A DNA stretch of 64,000 nucleotides, taken from positions 84,559-148,558 of the forward strand of contig NZ_BMPQ01000008.1 in assembly GCF_014647675.1 (NCBI RefSeq). Direction: 5' to 3'. Made by a program: the position numbers and the translations under genes. The first letter of the stretch is position 1. Every line of letters begins with the position of its first letter. Shown piece by piece: positions 7,063 through 14,845 of this stretch. Origin of the DNA: Streptomyces flaveus. Lineage in GTDB: Bacteria; Actinomycetota; Actinomycetes; Streptomycetales; Streptomycetaceae. The notes under the pieces were generated by a model. The model saw only the letters and a program-made list of their open reading frames with translations, searched no databases and had not been told where the DNA came from.

Positions 7063-7955
7063 GTGCCGTCTTACGCGCCCAGGCACTGGGCAAGAGATAC
7101 AAGCAGCGCTGGGCGCTGCAGAACTGCGACCTGGACGTGCCCGCCGGACGAGTCGTCGGACTGGTCGGCCCCAACGGGGCAGGAAAGTCCACCCTGCTGA
7201 ACCTGGCCTCCGGCATGCTGACCCCGACCACCGGCACCATCGAGGTGTGCGGCGGCCGCCCCGCCACCGGCCCGGAGCAGCTGGCCAAGGTCGGCTTCGT
7301 CGCCCAGGACACCCCGACCTACGCCGCCCTGAGCATCGCCGATCACCTGCGGCTGGGCGCCCGTCTCAACCCCGGCTGGGACGACACCCTGGCCCGCGAG
7401 CGGATCCGGCGGCTCGGCCTGGACCCCAAGCAGCGGGCCGGGAAACTGTCCGGCGGCCAGCGCGCGCAGCTCGCCCTCACCCTGGGCATCGCCAAGCGCC
7501 CGGAACTGCTCATCCTGGACGAGCCGGTCGCCGCCCTCGACCCGCTCGCCCGACGGGAGTTCATGCAGGACCTGATGGAGACGGTCGCCGAGCACGAGCT
7601 GAGCGTCGTGCTCTCCTCCCACCTGGTCTCCGACGTGGAGCGGGCCTGCGACTACGTCATCGTCCTGGTCGACTCCCGGGTGCAGGTGGCCGGCGACATC
7701 GACGACCTGGTCGCCTGCCACCACCGGCTCACCGGACCACGCCGGGACCCGGACACGCTCCCGGCCGGTCAGCACGTCATCACCGCCAGCCACACCGACC
7801 GGCAGACCACCCTCCTGGTGCGCACCGACACCGCGGTCCACGATCCCGCCTGGACCGTCAGCCCGCTCGGTCTGGAAGACATCGTCCTGGCCTACATGAC
7901 CCGGCCCACCGATGCGGTACGTGACACCCGACCCGCACTGGAGGTCCTTCGATGA
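7059..7955 (+). CDS. ABC transporter ATP-binding protein (YtrB-like)
   Basis: A 298-residue nucleotide-binding subunit. Walker A GPNGAGKST is near residue 40, the signature LSGGQRAQ near 133 and Walker B LLILDEP near 150, with an H-loop SSHLVSDVE near 187. The roughly 90-residue C-terminal part beyond the ATPase fold is likely regulatory. Codon 5 is TTA (7071-7073), so translation should depend on the developmentally controlled bldA tRNA. It overlaps the GntR gene (GTGA) and the permease gene (ATGA), implying coupled translation. Confidence 0.92.
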   Translation: MSAVLRAQALGKRYKQRWALQNCDLDVPAGRVVGLVGPNGAGKSTLLNLASGMLTPTTGTIEVCGGRPATGPEQLAKVGFVAQDTPTYAALSIADHLRLGARLNPGWDDTLARERIRRLGLDPKQRAGKLSGGQRAQLALTLGIAKRPELLILDEPVAALDPLARREFMQDLMETVAEHELSVVLSSHLVSDVERACDYVIVLVDSRVQVAGDIDDLVACHHRLTGPRRDPDTLPAGQHVITASHTDRQTTLLVRTDTAVHDPAWTVSPLGLEDIVLAYMTRPTDAVRDTRPALEVLR

Positions 7956-8956
7956 TCTGGCTGACCTGGCGCCAGTTCCGCACCCAGGCCGCCGTGATGT
8001 TCGCCGCGGTGGCTGCCCTCGCCGCCACCCTCGCGGTCACCGGCCCGCAGTTGGCCGACCTCTACCGAGCCGCCGGCAGCAGCCTGGTAGACCGGCTCTC
8101 CAACTCGGACCAGAGCGTCTACTACGCCGGACTGGTGGTTGTGCTTGCCGTGCCGGCGGTCATCGGGATGTTCTGGGGCGCCCCGCTGGTCTCCCGTGAA
8201 CTGGAGACCGGCACCCACTACCTCGCGTGGAACCAGGGCGTCACCCGCACCCGCTGGCTGGCGACCAAGCTGGGCCTTGGCGCGGCGGCCGCCATGACCG
8301 CTGCCGGACTGGCCGCACTCGCAGTGAGCTGGTGGAGCAGCCCCATCGACCGGGCCGTCAACGGCGGCGGCGCGACGGACACGTACTTCCCGCGGCTCGA
8401 CCCCGTGGCCTTCGCCGCACGGGGTGTCGTCCCCATGGCCCATGCCGCCTTCGCCTTCGTCCTGGGCGTCGCCCTCGGCCTCGTCATCCGCCGCACCCTG
8501 CCCGCGATGGCAACCACGCTCGTCGTCTACGCCGCCGTCCAGATCACGGTGCCGATGTGGATCCGGCCCCACCTGGCCGCCACGGACCGGACCACCGTGC
8601 CGATCGAGCCCGGCGGCGCCCCCATCAGCATCCAGGAGGGGGCCAAGGAGATCGTCACGCACCCCGAAGTGCCCGGCGCCTGGGTCACCTCCCAACAGAC
8701 GCTGAACGCCGCCGGTCAGCCGGCCCCCGTGCCGTCGTCCTTCGCCGACTGCCTGCACACCGAGTCGGGCCCGCCCACCCTGCAGCAATTCGACCGCTGC
8801 CTCGCCGACCTCGGCGCCCTGGGCTACCAGCAGCAGGTGACCTACCAGCCCGCCGGCAACTTCTGGACCCTGCAATGGGCCGAGACCGGGCTCTACCTCG
8901 GCCTCGCCCTGGCCCTGACCGGGTTCTGCACCTGGTGGATCCGCCGACTGACCTGA
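7952..8956 (+). CDS. ABC transporter permease
   Basis: A 334-residue membrane protein starting MIWLTWRQFRTQA, with about six hydrophobic segments (a pair near residues 15-35 and 55-80, others near 110-130, 155-190 and the C-terminus) and a large extracellular loop between the fourth and last segments. It should pair with the ATPase encoded just upstream. The cargo is unknown; similar GntR-ABC operons are tied to antibiotic or envelope-stress defence. Its last 21 codons are repeated almost perfectly at 10393-10462. Confidence 0.85.
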   Translation: MIWLTWRQFRTQAAVMFAAVAALAATLAVTGPQLADLYRAAGSSLVDRLSNSDQSVYYAGLVVVLAVPAVIGMFWGAPLVSRELETGTHYLAWNQGVTRTRWLATKLGLGAAAAMTAAGLAALAVSWWSSPIDRAVNGGGATDTYFPRLDPVAFAARGVVPMAHAAFAFVLGVALGLVIRRTLPAMATTLVVYAAVQITVPMWIRPHLAATDRTTVPIEPGGAPISIQEGAKEIVTHPEVPGAWVTSQQTLNAAGQPAPVPSSFADCLHTESGPPTLQQFDRCLADLGALGYQQQVTYQPAGNFWTLQWAETGLYLGLALALTGFCTWWIRRLT

Positions 8957-8958
8957 CC
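8889..8958 (+). repeat. Direct repeat, copy 1 (3' end of the permease gene)
   Basis: These 70 bases match 10393-10462 at 69 positions; the one difference is T8894 against C. The segment covers the end of the permease coding sequence plus stop. Similarity continues at a lower level through the terminator that follows. Confidence 0.9.
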
Positions 8959-9001
8959 AGGCAGCAGATCCAGAGCGCGACGCCGGACCGCTGAAGCAGG
9001 T

Positions 9002-9037
9002 GCGAGGGGCAGCCGGGATCATCCAGCTGCCCCTCGC
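9002..9037 (+). terminator. Terminator of the GntR/ABC operon
   Basis: GCGAGGGGCAGC (9002-9013) and GCTGCCCCTCGC (9026-9037) form a perfect 12-bp stem with a 12-nt loop, 45 bp after the permease stop. No U-tract follows, which is usual for Streptomyces terminators. Confidence 0.8.
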
Positions 9038-9116
9038 GGTGTTTCACAGCGTCGCGTGCCATCGAACACGAGGACGCCAGTCTTGGCATGACTGGATCAG
9101 ACACAGGCACTGATCA

Positions 9117-9560
9117 TCAGGCGGTCAGTGCCGCGAGCTCCGCGTTGGCGCGCTCGGTGACCAGGGCGAGGACGCGGCCTGCGGCGGCCAGGTCCTCAGC
9201 GGGTATCCCGCCCCAGATGCGGGCGCTGATGGGGGCGACCTCCGCGCCGACGGTGGCGAGCAGCTCGCGCCCCGCATCCGTGGGGCGAAGGTGCGCGCCG
9301 TCGGCGACGAGCAGCTGCTTGGCCAGCAGCTCGTCGAGAGTGGCGCGGATGTCGGCCGGATCGGCCTTGAGGGAGTCCCAGACCTGGGTGAGGAGATCAT
9401 CCGGCGTCTGCGGGGCGTCGGAGGTGATGGCGGCGCGCAGGGCGATCTGCTGCTGGAACGTGGCGCCGTGCCGGGCCAGGACGTGCTCCAGGACGCCGCG
9501 GGCGGCGTAGTGGGCCAGGGCGAGGTCGCGGGCGTTGGCGACGGGTGCGGTAGTGGTCAT
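9117..9560 (-). CDS. MarR-like winged-helix protein
   Basis: A 147-residue protein that looks like a winged-helix regulator: helical N-terminus (RDLALAHYAARGVLEHVLARHG), then a recognition-helix region (DDLLTQVWDSLKADPADIRATLDELLAKQLL) and a wing (VADGAHLRPTDAGREL), with a C-terminal helix. Internal ATG 9560 is chosen because AGGGGA precedes it and the upstream extension is poor. It follows the MarR gene by 11 nt on the same strand, so the two are an operon. Ligand and targets are unknown. Confidence 0.75.
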   Translation of the reverse strand: MTTTAPVANARDLALAHYAARGVLEHVLARHGATFQQQIALRAAITSDAPQTPDDLLTQVWDSLKADPADIRATLDELLAKQLLVADGAHLRPTDAGRELLATVGAEVAPISARIWGGIPAEDLAAAGRVLALVTERANAELAALTA

Positions 9561-9571
9561 GGTGTTGTCCC

Positions 9572-10051
9572 CTAATTGCTCTCGTCGTTCGGTACGGATG
9601 GAGCGAGAGGTGCGTCGAGCAGGGTCGTCAGCTCGTCGGTGAACGCGCGCGTCCGCGGGGCGTCGAGGCCGCCGAGCGGCTCCAGCAACTGCTGAAGCAG
9701 TTCCTGGACCACCGCGATGGCCTGCCGCGTGACGGCCTCGCCCTGTTCGGTGAGCGCGAGCTGTACGGCGCGCGGGTCGCGGGGATCGCGGGTGCGCTCG
9801 ATCAGGCCGGCCGACTCCAGGGCGCGCGCCAGTTTCGACACGTACAGCGCCTCCAGGCCGGTGTGGTCGGCGAGTCGGCGCTGACTGGGCCGCTCGCCGG
9901 CGCGCTGCATGCCGTGCAGCGACGCGACCAGCGAGTACTGCGCGTGGGTGAGGCCCAGCGGAGCCACCGCGCGATCGACCGCGACGCGCCACTTGTTGGC
10001 GAGTCGCCATACCAGGAAGCCGGGCGTGGGGCCCGGTGAACCCTTGCTCAT
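9572..10051 (-). CDS. MarR-family transcriptional regulator
   Basis: A 159-residue MarR protein: LTHAQYSLVASLHG, then helix-turn-helix PSQRRLADHTGLEALYVSKLARALESAGLIERTRDPRDPRAVQLALTEQG spelling the recognition helix and wing with the family's Asp-x-Arg wing signature. A dyad at 10064-10078 lies 13 bp before the start and is a good autoregulatory site. It shares an operon with the winged-helix gene at 9117 and sits inside the 1.4-kb segment bounded by the permease repeats. Confidence 0.9.
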   Translation of the reverse strand: MSKGSPGPTPGFLVWRLANKWRVAVDRAVAPLGLTHAQYSLVASLHGMQRAGERPSQRRLADHTGLEALYVSKLARALESAGLIERTRDPRDPRAVQLALTEQGEAVTRQAIAVVQELLQQLLEPLGGLDAPRTRAFTDELTTLLDAPLAPSVPNDESN

Positions 10052-10063
10052 GCCGAATAGATT

Positions 10064-10078
10064 ACATAGACACTATGT
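10064..10078. promoter_or_regulatory. Likely MarR operator
   Basis: ACATAG (10064-10069), ACA, CTATGT (10073-10078) is a perfect dyad immediately before the MarR start at 10051. MarR dimers bind dyads of this kind and usually repress themselves. Confidence 0.55.
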
Positions 10079-10392
10079 CCATGGCTACTATTTTCGGACG
10101 GAGACCGTGCTACCTGACTCGGCACCGCGACACATTGGCGGAACGCCTCTGGCGGGACTGTTGTCGAACCCGGCGGAAACTGGAGCCGGTACACCCCCGG
10201 CGGCACCACACCCAACCTCCCAGAGGAATACGCGACACCTCAACCTGCGAGCCCACCAGTCCCGAAGGTCGCACCGTCCTGGTCGGGACTGCGCCTTCGC
10301 CCGGCGGGCAGCGCGGGCAGCCACCTGACCTCACGGACACGTGATGGAATCCGATCCTGCCGGAGACCGGGCGAGGGAGCCGCTATCACGCC

Positions 10393-10540
10393 GGCTCCAC
10401 CTCGGCCTCGCCCTGGCCCTGACCGGGTTCTGCACCTGGTGGATCCGCCGACTGACCTGACCGGACGTCTGCCGAGCTGTCCGAGAGCCGGGCCCCGAAG
10501 CGGGGCGAGGTCAGCCGGGATCCAGCCACACCTCGCGGTG
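10393..10540 (+). pseudogene. Remnant of a duplicated ABC permease 3' end and terminator
   Basis: Bases 10393-10462 repeat the last codons of the permease gene (69 of 70 bases) in the same reading frame with stop. The block 10505-10540 (GCGAGGTCAGCCGGGATC...CCTCGCGGTG) resembles the terminator at 9002-9041 but has lost its pairing. No gene body precedes it. The remaining parts of 10079-10724 hold no gene I can support. Confidence 0.75.
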
Positions 10541-10724
10541 CCTCACCGCGTCACCCGAGTCCGATCAGCACCGATGCGTCCACTGGACAGCGGGGTATGC
10601 GCACGGAAGATCCTCAGCGAGCGCGTCAGATGACCGTGGGATGAAGCGAACGGCGTCTGATGCGGATCTAGATGAGTGAGTCCGATGTTTGCGCTGGCTG
10701 CGACCGTGCTGAGACATCCCGTGC

Positions 10725-11192
10725 TCAGGGCGAGCTCTTCCCGTCCTCGGCTTGTCGATCGGTCTCGCTCGGAGCCGCGGGGTGGAGGCGCTCGTAGCAG
10801 TCGTAGTTGCGCTGAGCGATGATCTTTCCGTCGCGGAATTCGAGGAACGCCGCGATGTGGGCGCGCAGCACCTGCCCTGCGGTCAGGTCGCCGAGGGACA
10901 CGGCCAGCGTGCCGGACCACGTGACTTCCAGAGCGACCTGGGCGCCGGCTGCGACGGTGTTGATCACTTCGAAGTGCTGCTCGGCGAGCAGCTTGTGTCC
11001 CTGCTGCGCGGCGGCGATCAGGGCCGGCAGATGGCGGACGGTGCCGTCCGGGAAGAGGGCGTTGGGAAGCTGCGTGTGGACCGCGTCCGGGTGGAAGAAA
11101 GCGGCGAGTTCCTCGCCTACGGCGAAGCGGGACACCGCCTGGTGGTAGCGGACGGCGGTGCGGATGTTGGGGTGCTCATGGAACTCCGACAT
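10725..11192 (-). CDS. SnoaL/NTF2-like protein
   Basis: A 155-residue protein with the SnoaL-like cone fold pattern: an N-terminal helix pair (IRTAVRYHQAVSRFAVGEELAAFFHPDAV), strands around ALEVTWSG, and HIAAFLEFRDGKIIAQRNYDCY at the end. Family members include cyclases, isomerases and ligand-binding proteins; the reaction cannot be told. The start at 11192 is set by homology and faces a divergent MarR gene across a 51-bp gap that holds an operator-like dyad, so it is probably controlled by that MarR. Confidence 0.8.
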   Translation of the reverse strand: MSEFHEHPNIRTAVRYHQAVSRFAVGEELAAFFHPDAVHTQLPNALFPDGTVRHLPALIAAAQQGHKLLAEQHFEVINTVAAGAQVALEVTWSGTLAVSLGDLTAGQVLRAHIAAFLEFRDGKIIAQRNYDCYERLHPAAPSETDRQAEDGKSSP

Positions 11193-11203
11193 ACCAACAA
11201 CCA

Positions 11204-11217
11204 TAGTTGCACAACTA
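11204..11217. promoter_or_regulatory. Operator in the SnoaL/MarR divergent promoter
   Basis: TAGTTG (11204-11209), CA, CAACTA (11212-11217) is a perfect 6-bp dyad with a 2-bp centre, midway between the two divergent starts. A further GTTGT half-site follows at 11221. This placement is typical for MarR control of both genes. Confidence 0.6.
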
Positions 11218-11243
11218 AGGTTGTCAAATGGCAGAGTGGACCC

Positions 11244-11726
11244 ATGCAGCAGCCACTCGACCCACATGACCTCGACACCGGCACCCTCGCCCTCTTCGCG
11301 GGCTTCGCCGCCACCTCCGCCGTCCAGGACGAACTCGCCGCCCACGGCTTCCCCGACCTGCGCATGTCCCACGGCTACGTCTTCCAGCACCTCCTCCACG
11401 CCCGGCCCACCATCGGCGACCTCGCCGAGAAGCTCGATATGACCCAGCAGGGCGCCTCCAAGGCAGTCGCCGAACTCGAGCGCCTCGGCTACACCGAACG
11501 CCTCCCGGACCCCCACGACGCCCGCATCCGCCGCGTCACGCTCACCCCCCGCGGCCACGAAGCCGTCGCCGCCGCCCGCCATGCCCGGGCGGCACTGGAA
11601 AAACGCCTCCGGCACCGCTTCGGCACCACGGCCCTCAACGCCGCCCGCACCCTGCTCGCCGACCTCCTCGACGACCTTGGAGGCGCTGCGGCCATCCAGC
11701 GCCGCGAGGTCAGGCCGCCCCGCTAG
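11244..11726 (+). CDS. MarR-family transcriptional regulator
   Basis: A 160-residue MarR protein. The helix-turn-helix is PTIGDLAEKLDMTQQGASKAVAELERLGYTERLPDPHDARIRRVTLTPRG, with the characteristic DARIRR wing, and long helices on both sides for dimerisation. ATG 11244 is chosen by homology and spacing from GTGGA. It is divergent from a SnoaL-like gene and abuts an IS982-type transposase gene 52 bp downstream. Confidence 0.9.
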   Translation: MQQPLDPHDLDTGTLALFAGFAATSAVQDELAAHGFPDLRMSHGYVFQHLLHARPTIGDLAEKLDMTQQGASKAVAELERLGYTERLPDPHDARIRRVTLTPRGHEAVAAARHARAALEKRLRHRFGTTALNAARTLLADLLDDLGGAAAIQRREVRPPR

Positions 11727-11778
11727 CCGAGGTCTGTGCCGATCGCGACCATGGCGAAGGGCGCCCGTTGGTCAGTTT

Positions 11779-12663
11779 GTGAAGACAAACCTGGACGCCC
11801 TTCTGGCGGCACTGTACGTGTTCATCGACGACCACGTGGCGCCTTGTCGCCGGATCGGGCGACCCCCGAAACTCACGGACGCCGAACTGCTGTGCCTGGC
11901 GGTCGCCCAGGTACTGCTCGGCTTCCCCTCCGCACGGCACTGGATCCGCTTCGCCCACGCCCGGCTCGGCCACCTCTTTCGCTGCCTGCCCCAGCAGTCC
12001 GCCTACAACAAGCGCCTCAACGCCGCCGGGCCACTGATCAGCCACGTGATCGAGATGCTCGCCCGGCAGGTGCCGACCTGGCGCGACAGCCTCCGGCTGA
12101 TCGATTCCACCCCACTGCCCTGCGCTGCCTCCCGCGAGACCGTCAAACGCTCCGAGCTGACCGGGCACGCCGGATACGGCTACTGCCGCAGCCACTCCCG
12201 CTTCTTCTGGGGGTTCCGGCTCTACCTGGTCACCACCGCCGAAGGCATGCCCGTCACCTGGTGCCTGGCCAACCCCAAGATCGGAGAACGGGAGGTGATG
12301 GCCGCACTGCTGGAACGCGACCACCACCTGCCCCGGGTCGGGCAGGTGATCCTGGCCGACAAGGGCTTCGCCGGCCGGGAGTTCGAAGCCTTCGTCACCG
12401 ACCGGCTCGGCGCCCACCTGGTACGGCCGGACCGCAAGGACGAACCGGTCCGCTTCGGCAAGATCGCTCGTGTCCGCCAGTGGATCGAGGCCGTCATCGA
12501 CACTCTCAAAGGCCAACTCAGCCTGGAACAGCACGGCGGCAGAACCCCAACCGGTGTGTTCGCCCGCACCGCCCAACGCCTGCTGGCCCTGGCCACCGCG
12601 ATCTGGCACAACTGGAACACCGGGGCCGCAGCCAAACGCTCGCTGATCGCGTACGACCACTGA
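11779..12663 (+). CDS. IS982-family transposase
   Basis: A 294-residue DDE transposase. The catalytic motifs are readable: RLIDSTPLPC (first Asp), HSRFFWGFRLYLVTT, ILADKGFAGREFE (second Asp) and RQWIEAVIDTLKGQLSLEQHGGRT (Glu in the third motif), ending AIWHNWN and LIAYDH as in Streptomyces IS982 relatives. The frame is intact, so it could be active. GTG 11779 is the first sensible start, since the ORF above it runs into the MarR gene. I could not find matching terminal inverted repeats in 11727-11778 or 12664-12720, so the element ends are undefined. Confidence 0.85.
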   Translation: MKTNLDALLAALYVFIDDHVAPCRRIGRPPKLTDAELLCLAVAQVLLGFPSARHWIRFAHARLGHLFRCLPQQSAYNKRLNAAGPLISHVIEMLARQVPTWRDSLRLIDSTPLPCAASRETVKRSELTGHAGYGYCRSHSRFFWGFRLYLVTTAEGMPVTWCLANPKIGEREVMAALLERDHHLPRVGQVILADKGFAGREFEAFVTDRLGAHLVRPDRKDEPVRFGKIARVRQWIEAVIDTLKGQLSLEQHGGRTPTGVFARTAQRLLALATAIWHNWNTGAAAKRSLIAYDH

Positions 12664-12911
12664 AGACATTGGACTCATTCATCTAGCAGCAAGATCGGCT
12701 GCGTGTTCGGGGAATGGAGTTGATTCGCACGGATGGGCGCTTTCGAGACAGTTCGGCTCCCTGTGGCCGCTTGATCGCTAGCGTGATGGACGCAATCGAG
12801 AAGGGAGGTCACTCGCTCCTCGGCCTCAAGCCGCAGCCTGTGCCGTGTGACGGACAGGCCGAGTGACCAGCCCAAGTCATCACGATCCGCAAGATCAGGG
12901 AGGTGCCCTCG

Positions 12912-14570
12912 ATGACTACGTTTCCTGCAGGCGAGCAGACCCACCCCGGCGTGCTTCCTCAGCGCCAGGCTCTGGAATCCGTGGGAGCAGACACCCTTGG
13001 GAGCAGGGACGAAACGGCTCACGGACATCCCGCCACCGCGCGGGGCACCGGCAGGGAACATGGGCGAGGGGAGACCGACGGGCGCGGCACCAGACCCCGT
13101 CGGCGTCACGCCGAAACCGGCGCTTCGGCGGCGGAGACGGCAGAGGACGGGAGCGGTGACGCTCCCACGCACACCCAGGAGTACGCGGGCGGGATCGGCG
13201 CAAGCAGGGTCTTCGTCCTCTCCAAGGACGGGCAGCCCCTCATGCCCTGCCATCCGGCACGCGCCCGCGAACTCCTCGCCAAAGGGCGGGCCGTGGTCGC
13301 CCGGCAGGTCCCCTTCACCATTCGGCTGAAGGACCGCACCCTCGCCGAATCAGAGGTAGACGGCGTGCAGTTACGCATCGACCCTGGCTCGAAGGGCACC
13401 GGTCTCGCCCTCACCGACGAGAAGAAGGAGACCGGCGAAGACGGTGCCACTGTCACCGTCAGGCGCGGTCTGGTATCCGTCGAACTCCAGCATCGCGGCG
13501 ACCAGATCCGCATGTGCATGCAGCAGCGAGCCGGTTACCGCCGTCGGCGCCGATCGGCCAACTGCCGTTACAGAGCACCCCGTTCAGACAACCGCACCCG
13601 ACCTGAAGGCTGGCTGCCTCCCTCACTACGCCACCGCGTCGACACCACCGTCTCCCTGGCAAGGCGCATGTGTCGATACGCGCCCATCACCGAGATCCAC
13701 GTAGAACGCGTCGCCTTCGACACCCACTCCATGAGCGCAGGCAGATCTCTTACGGGAGTCGAGTACCAACAGGGCACGCTCGCCGGAACCGAGGCCCGCG
13801 CCTACCTCCACGCCAAGTGGAACCGCGCCTGCGCTTACTGCGACGCCACCGGCGTACCCCTGAACATCGATCATCTCCGGCCCCGGAGCCGCGGAGGCTC
13901 CGACCGCATCTCCAACCTCGTCCTCGCCTGCGTCCCCTGCAACCAGGCCAAAGGCAGCACGCCGGTCGACGTCTTCCTCGCCCAGCGACCCGACCGCCTG
14001 GCGAAGATCCTTCAACAGGTCAAGACTCCGCTCCATGACGCCGCCGCCATGAACACGACCCGCTGGCGACTCACAGAGGCATTGGAAACCCTCGGAAGAC
14101 CGGTCCACGCGTGGTCAGGCGGCCGCACCAAGTGGAACCGCACAGCCATGGGGCTCGACAAGACCCACACCTTGGACGCCTTCTCAGTCGGACGCCTGGA
14201 TCACGAGGACGGCGACGCGATCGTCCGGTTTCCGGAACAGGTCCTCGTGGTCAAGGCCACCGGACGCGGCTCGTACGCCCGCACCACTCCGGACCGCTTC
14301 GGGTTCCCTCGCCTTCGGCGGGCACGGGCGAAGCAACACTACGGATACGTCACAGGAGATCTCGTACGTGCCACCGTGCCCAGCGGCAAGTGGGCAGGCA
14401 CGTGGACGGGACGTATCTCCGTGCGCGCCAGGGGGCAGCACAGCCTCATGACACCAGTGGGCCGCTTCAACGTCTCCTACCGGAACCTCCGGCTCGTGCA
14501 GCGGGGCGACGGATACGCCTACGCCACCAGGCGAGAGCTCGTACGGTCAACATCTCGAAAAACCAGTTGA
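12912..14570 (+). CDS. iscB: IscB RNA-guided endonuclease
   Basis: A 552-residue ORF whose residues from about 97 are a complete IscB: PLMP domain (PLMPCHPARA at 109-118), RuvC-I RIDPGSKGTG (D157), arginine-rich bridge helix at 206-221, RuvC-II EIHVERVAF (E265), HNH domain with CAYC (307-310), IDH (H321), SNL (N335) and CVPC (340-343), and RuvC-III KTHTLDAF (H419, D422). All catalytic residues are intact. IscB proteins cut DNA guided by an omega RNA encoded just upstream. ATG 12912 has AGGGAGG 8 nt before it, but the first ~96 codons have about a quarter A/T third positions, unlike the core, and cover the candidate RNA; no ATG or GTG lies between 12984 and the core. Codon 154 is TTA (bldA-dependent). 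Confidence 0.85.
   Translation: MTTFPAGEQTHPGVLPQRQALESVGADTLGSRDETAHGHPATARGTGREHGRGETDGRGTRPRRRHAETGASAAETAEDGSGDAPTHTQEYAGGIGASRVFVLSKDGQPLMPCHPARARELLAKGRAVVARQVPFTIRLKDRTLAESEVDGVQLRIDPGSKGTGLALTDEKKETGEDGATVTVRRGLVSVELQHRGDQIRMCMQQRAGYRRRRRSANCRYRAPRSDNRTRPEGWLPPSLRHRVDTTVSLARRMCRYAPITEIHVERVAFDTHSMSAGRSLTGVEYQQGTLAGTEARAYLHAKWNRACAYCDATGVPLNIDHLRPRSRGGSDRISNLVLACVPCNQAKGSTPVDVFLAQRPDRLAKILQQVKTPLHDAAAMNTTRWRLTEALETLGRPVHAWSGGRTKWNRTAMGLDKTHTLDAFSVGRLDHEDGDAIVRFPEQVLVVKATGRGSYARTTPDRFGFPRLRRARAKQHYGYVTGDLVRATVPSGKWAGTWTGRISVRARGQHSLMTPVGRFNVSYRNLRLVQRGDGYAYATRRELVRSTSRKTS
12970..13200 (+). ncRNA. Candidate omega RNA of the IscB system
   Basis: This stretch directly before the IscB core is packed with perfect hairpins: CCGACGGG/CCCGTCGG (13075-13082 with 13096-13103), CGCCGAA/TTCGGCG (13109-13115 with 13124-13130) and GGGAGCG-GTGA-CGCTCCC (13149-13166), the last closed by a GNRA tetraloop. 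CCGTG near 12979 can pair with CACGG near 13020. Known omega RNAs lie in this position with the guide at their 5' end. The ends given are approximate and the guide was not identified. Confidence 0.6.
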
Positions 14571-14628
14571 AGCGCGCGGACTGCATTCCTAGGGTGGCTG
14601 TTACTTCGGAAAGGAGGTGGTTCGGCAG

Positions 14629-14769
14629 ATGTATGAAAACCGGACAGGAGAGGTGGCTGCGGGCTAGCGGCCCGTCACCACACCCAGTGCGGTGCCGGAC
14701 CAGCGCGGGTTAGAGACGCGCAGCCGGCCCAATCTCAAGCAGTCACCCGACCCGCGAGCTCGCCGGTAA
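14629..14769 (+). pseudogene. Small ORF with near-perfect ribosome binding site and an in-frame amber
   Basis: GAAAGGAGGTG at 14609-14619, an 11-base match to the anti-Shine-Dalgarno, sits 9 nt before ATG 14629. The frame reads 12 codons (MYENRTGEVAAG), then TAG at 14665-14667, then 33 more open codons (starting RPVTTPSAVPDQ, with TTA at 14710-14712) to TAA at 14767-14769 inside a hairpin loop. It may be a 12-residue peptide, a broken 46-residue gene, or a leader. Function unknown. Confidence 0.5.
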
Positions 14770-14813
14770 GTCCGGCCGGCTCCCTCCTCGGAGGGGACCA
14801 GAGCTCGCGGGTC
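14749..14813. terminator. Three-way-junction hairpin between convergent units
   Basis: A perfect 13-bp outer stem (14749-14761 with 14801-14813, GACCCGCGAGCTC/GAGCTCGCGGGTC) encloses two smaller hairpins: GCCGG-TAAGT-CCGGC (14762-14776) and CCCTC-CTCG-GAGGG (14782-14795). It lies between the small plus-strand ORF and the citrate synthase gene reading towards it, so a bidirectional terminator is the simplest reading; a structured RNA element is possible. Confidence 0.7.
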
Positions 14814-14845
14814 GTCTGCGTTCTGTGTGCTGCCCGCCAACGGGC

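Noticed and set aside
10752-11726. Long plus-strand ORF across the SnoaL and MarR genes
   Set aside because: Only its last 160 codons (from ATG 11244) form a MarR domain; the first part is antisense to the SnoaL gene and has no recognisable domain.
12664-12911. Terminal inverted repeats of the IS982-type element
   Set aside because: I compared the two flanks (11727-11778 and 12664-12720) by eye and found no convincing inverted match, so the element ends are left undefined.
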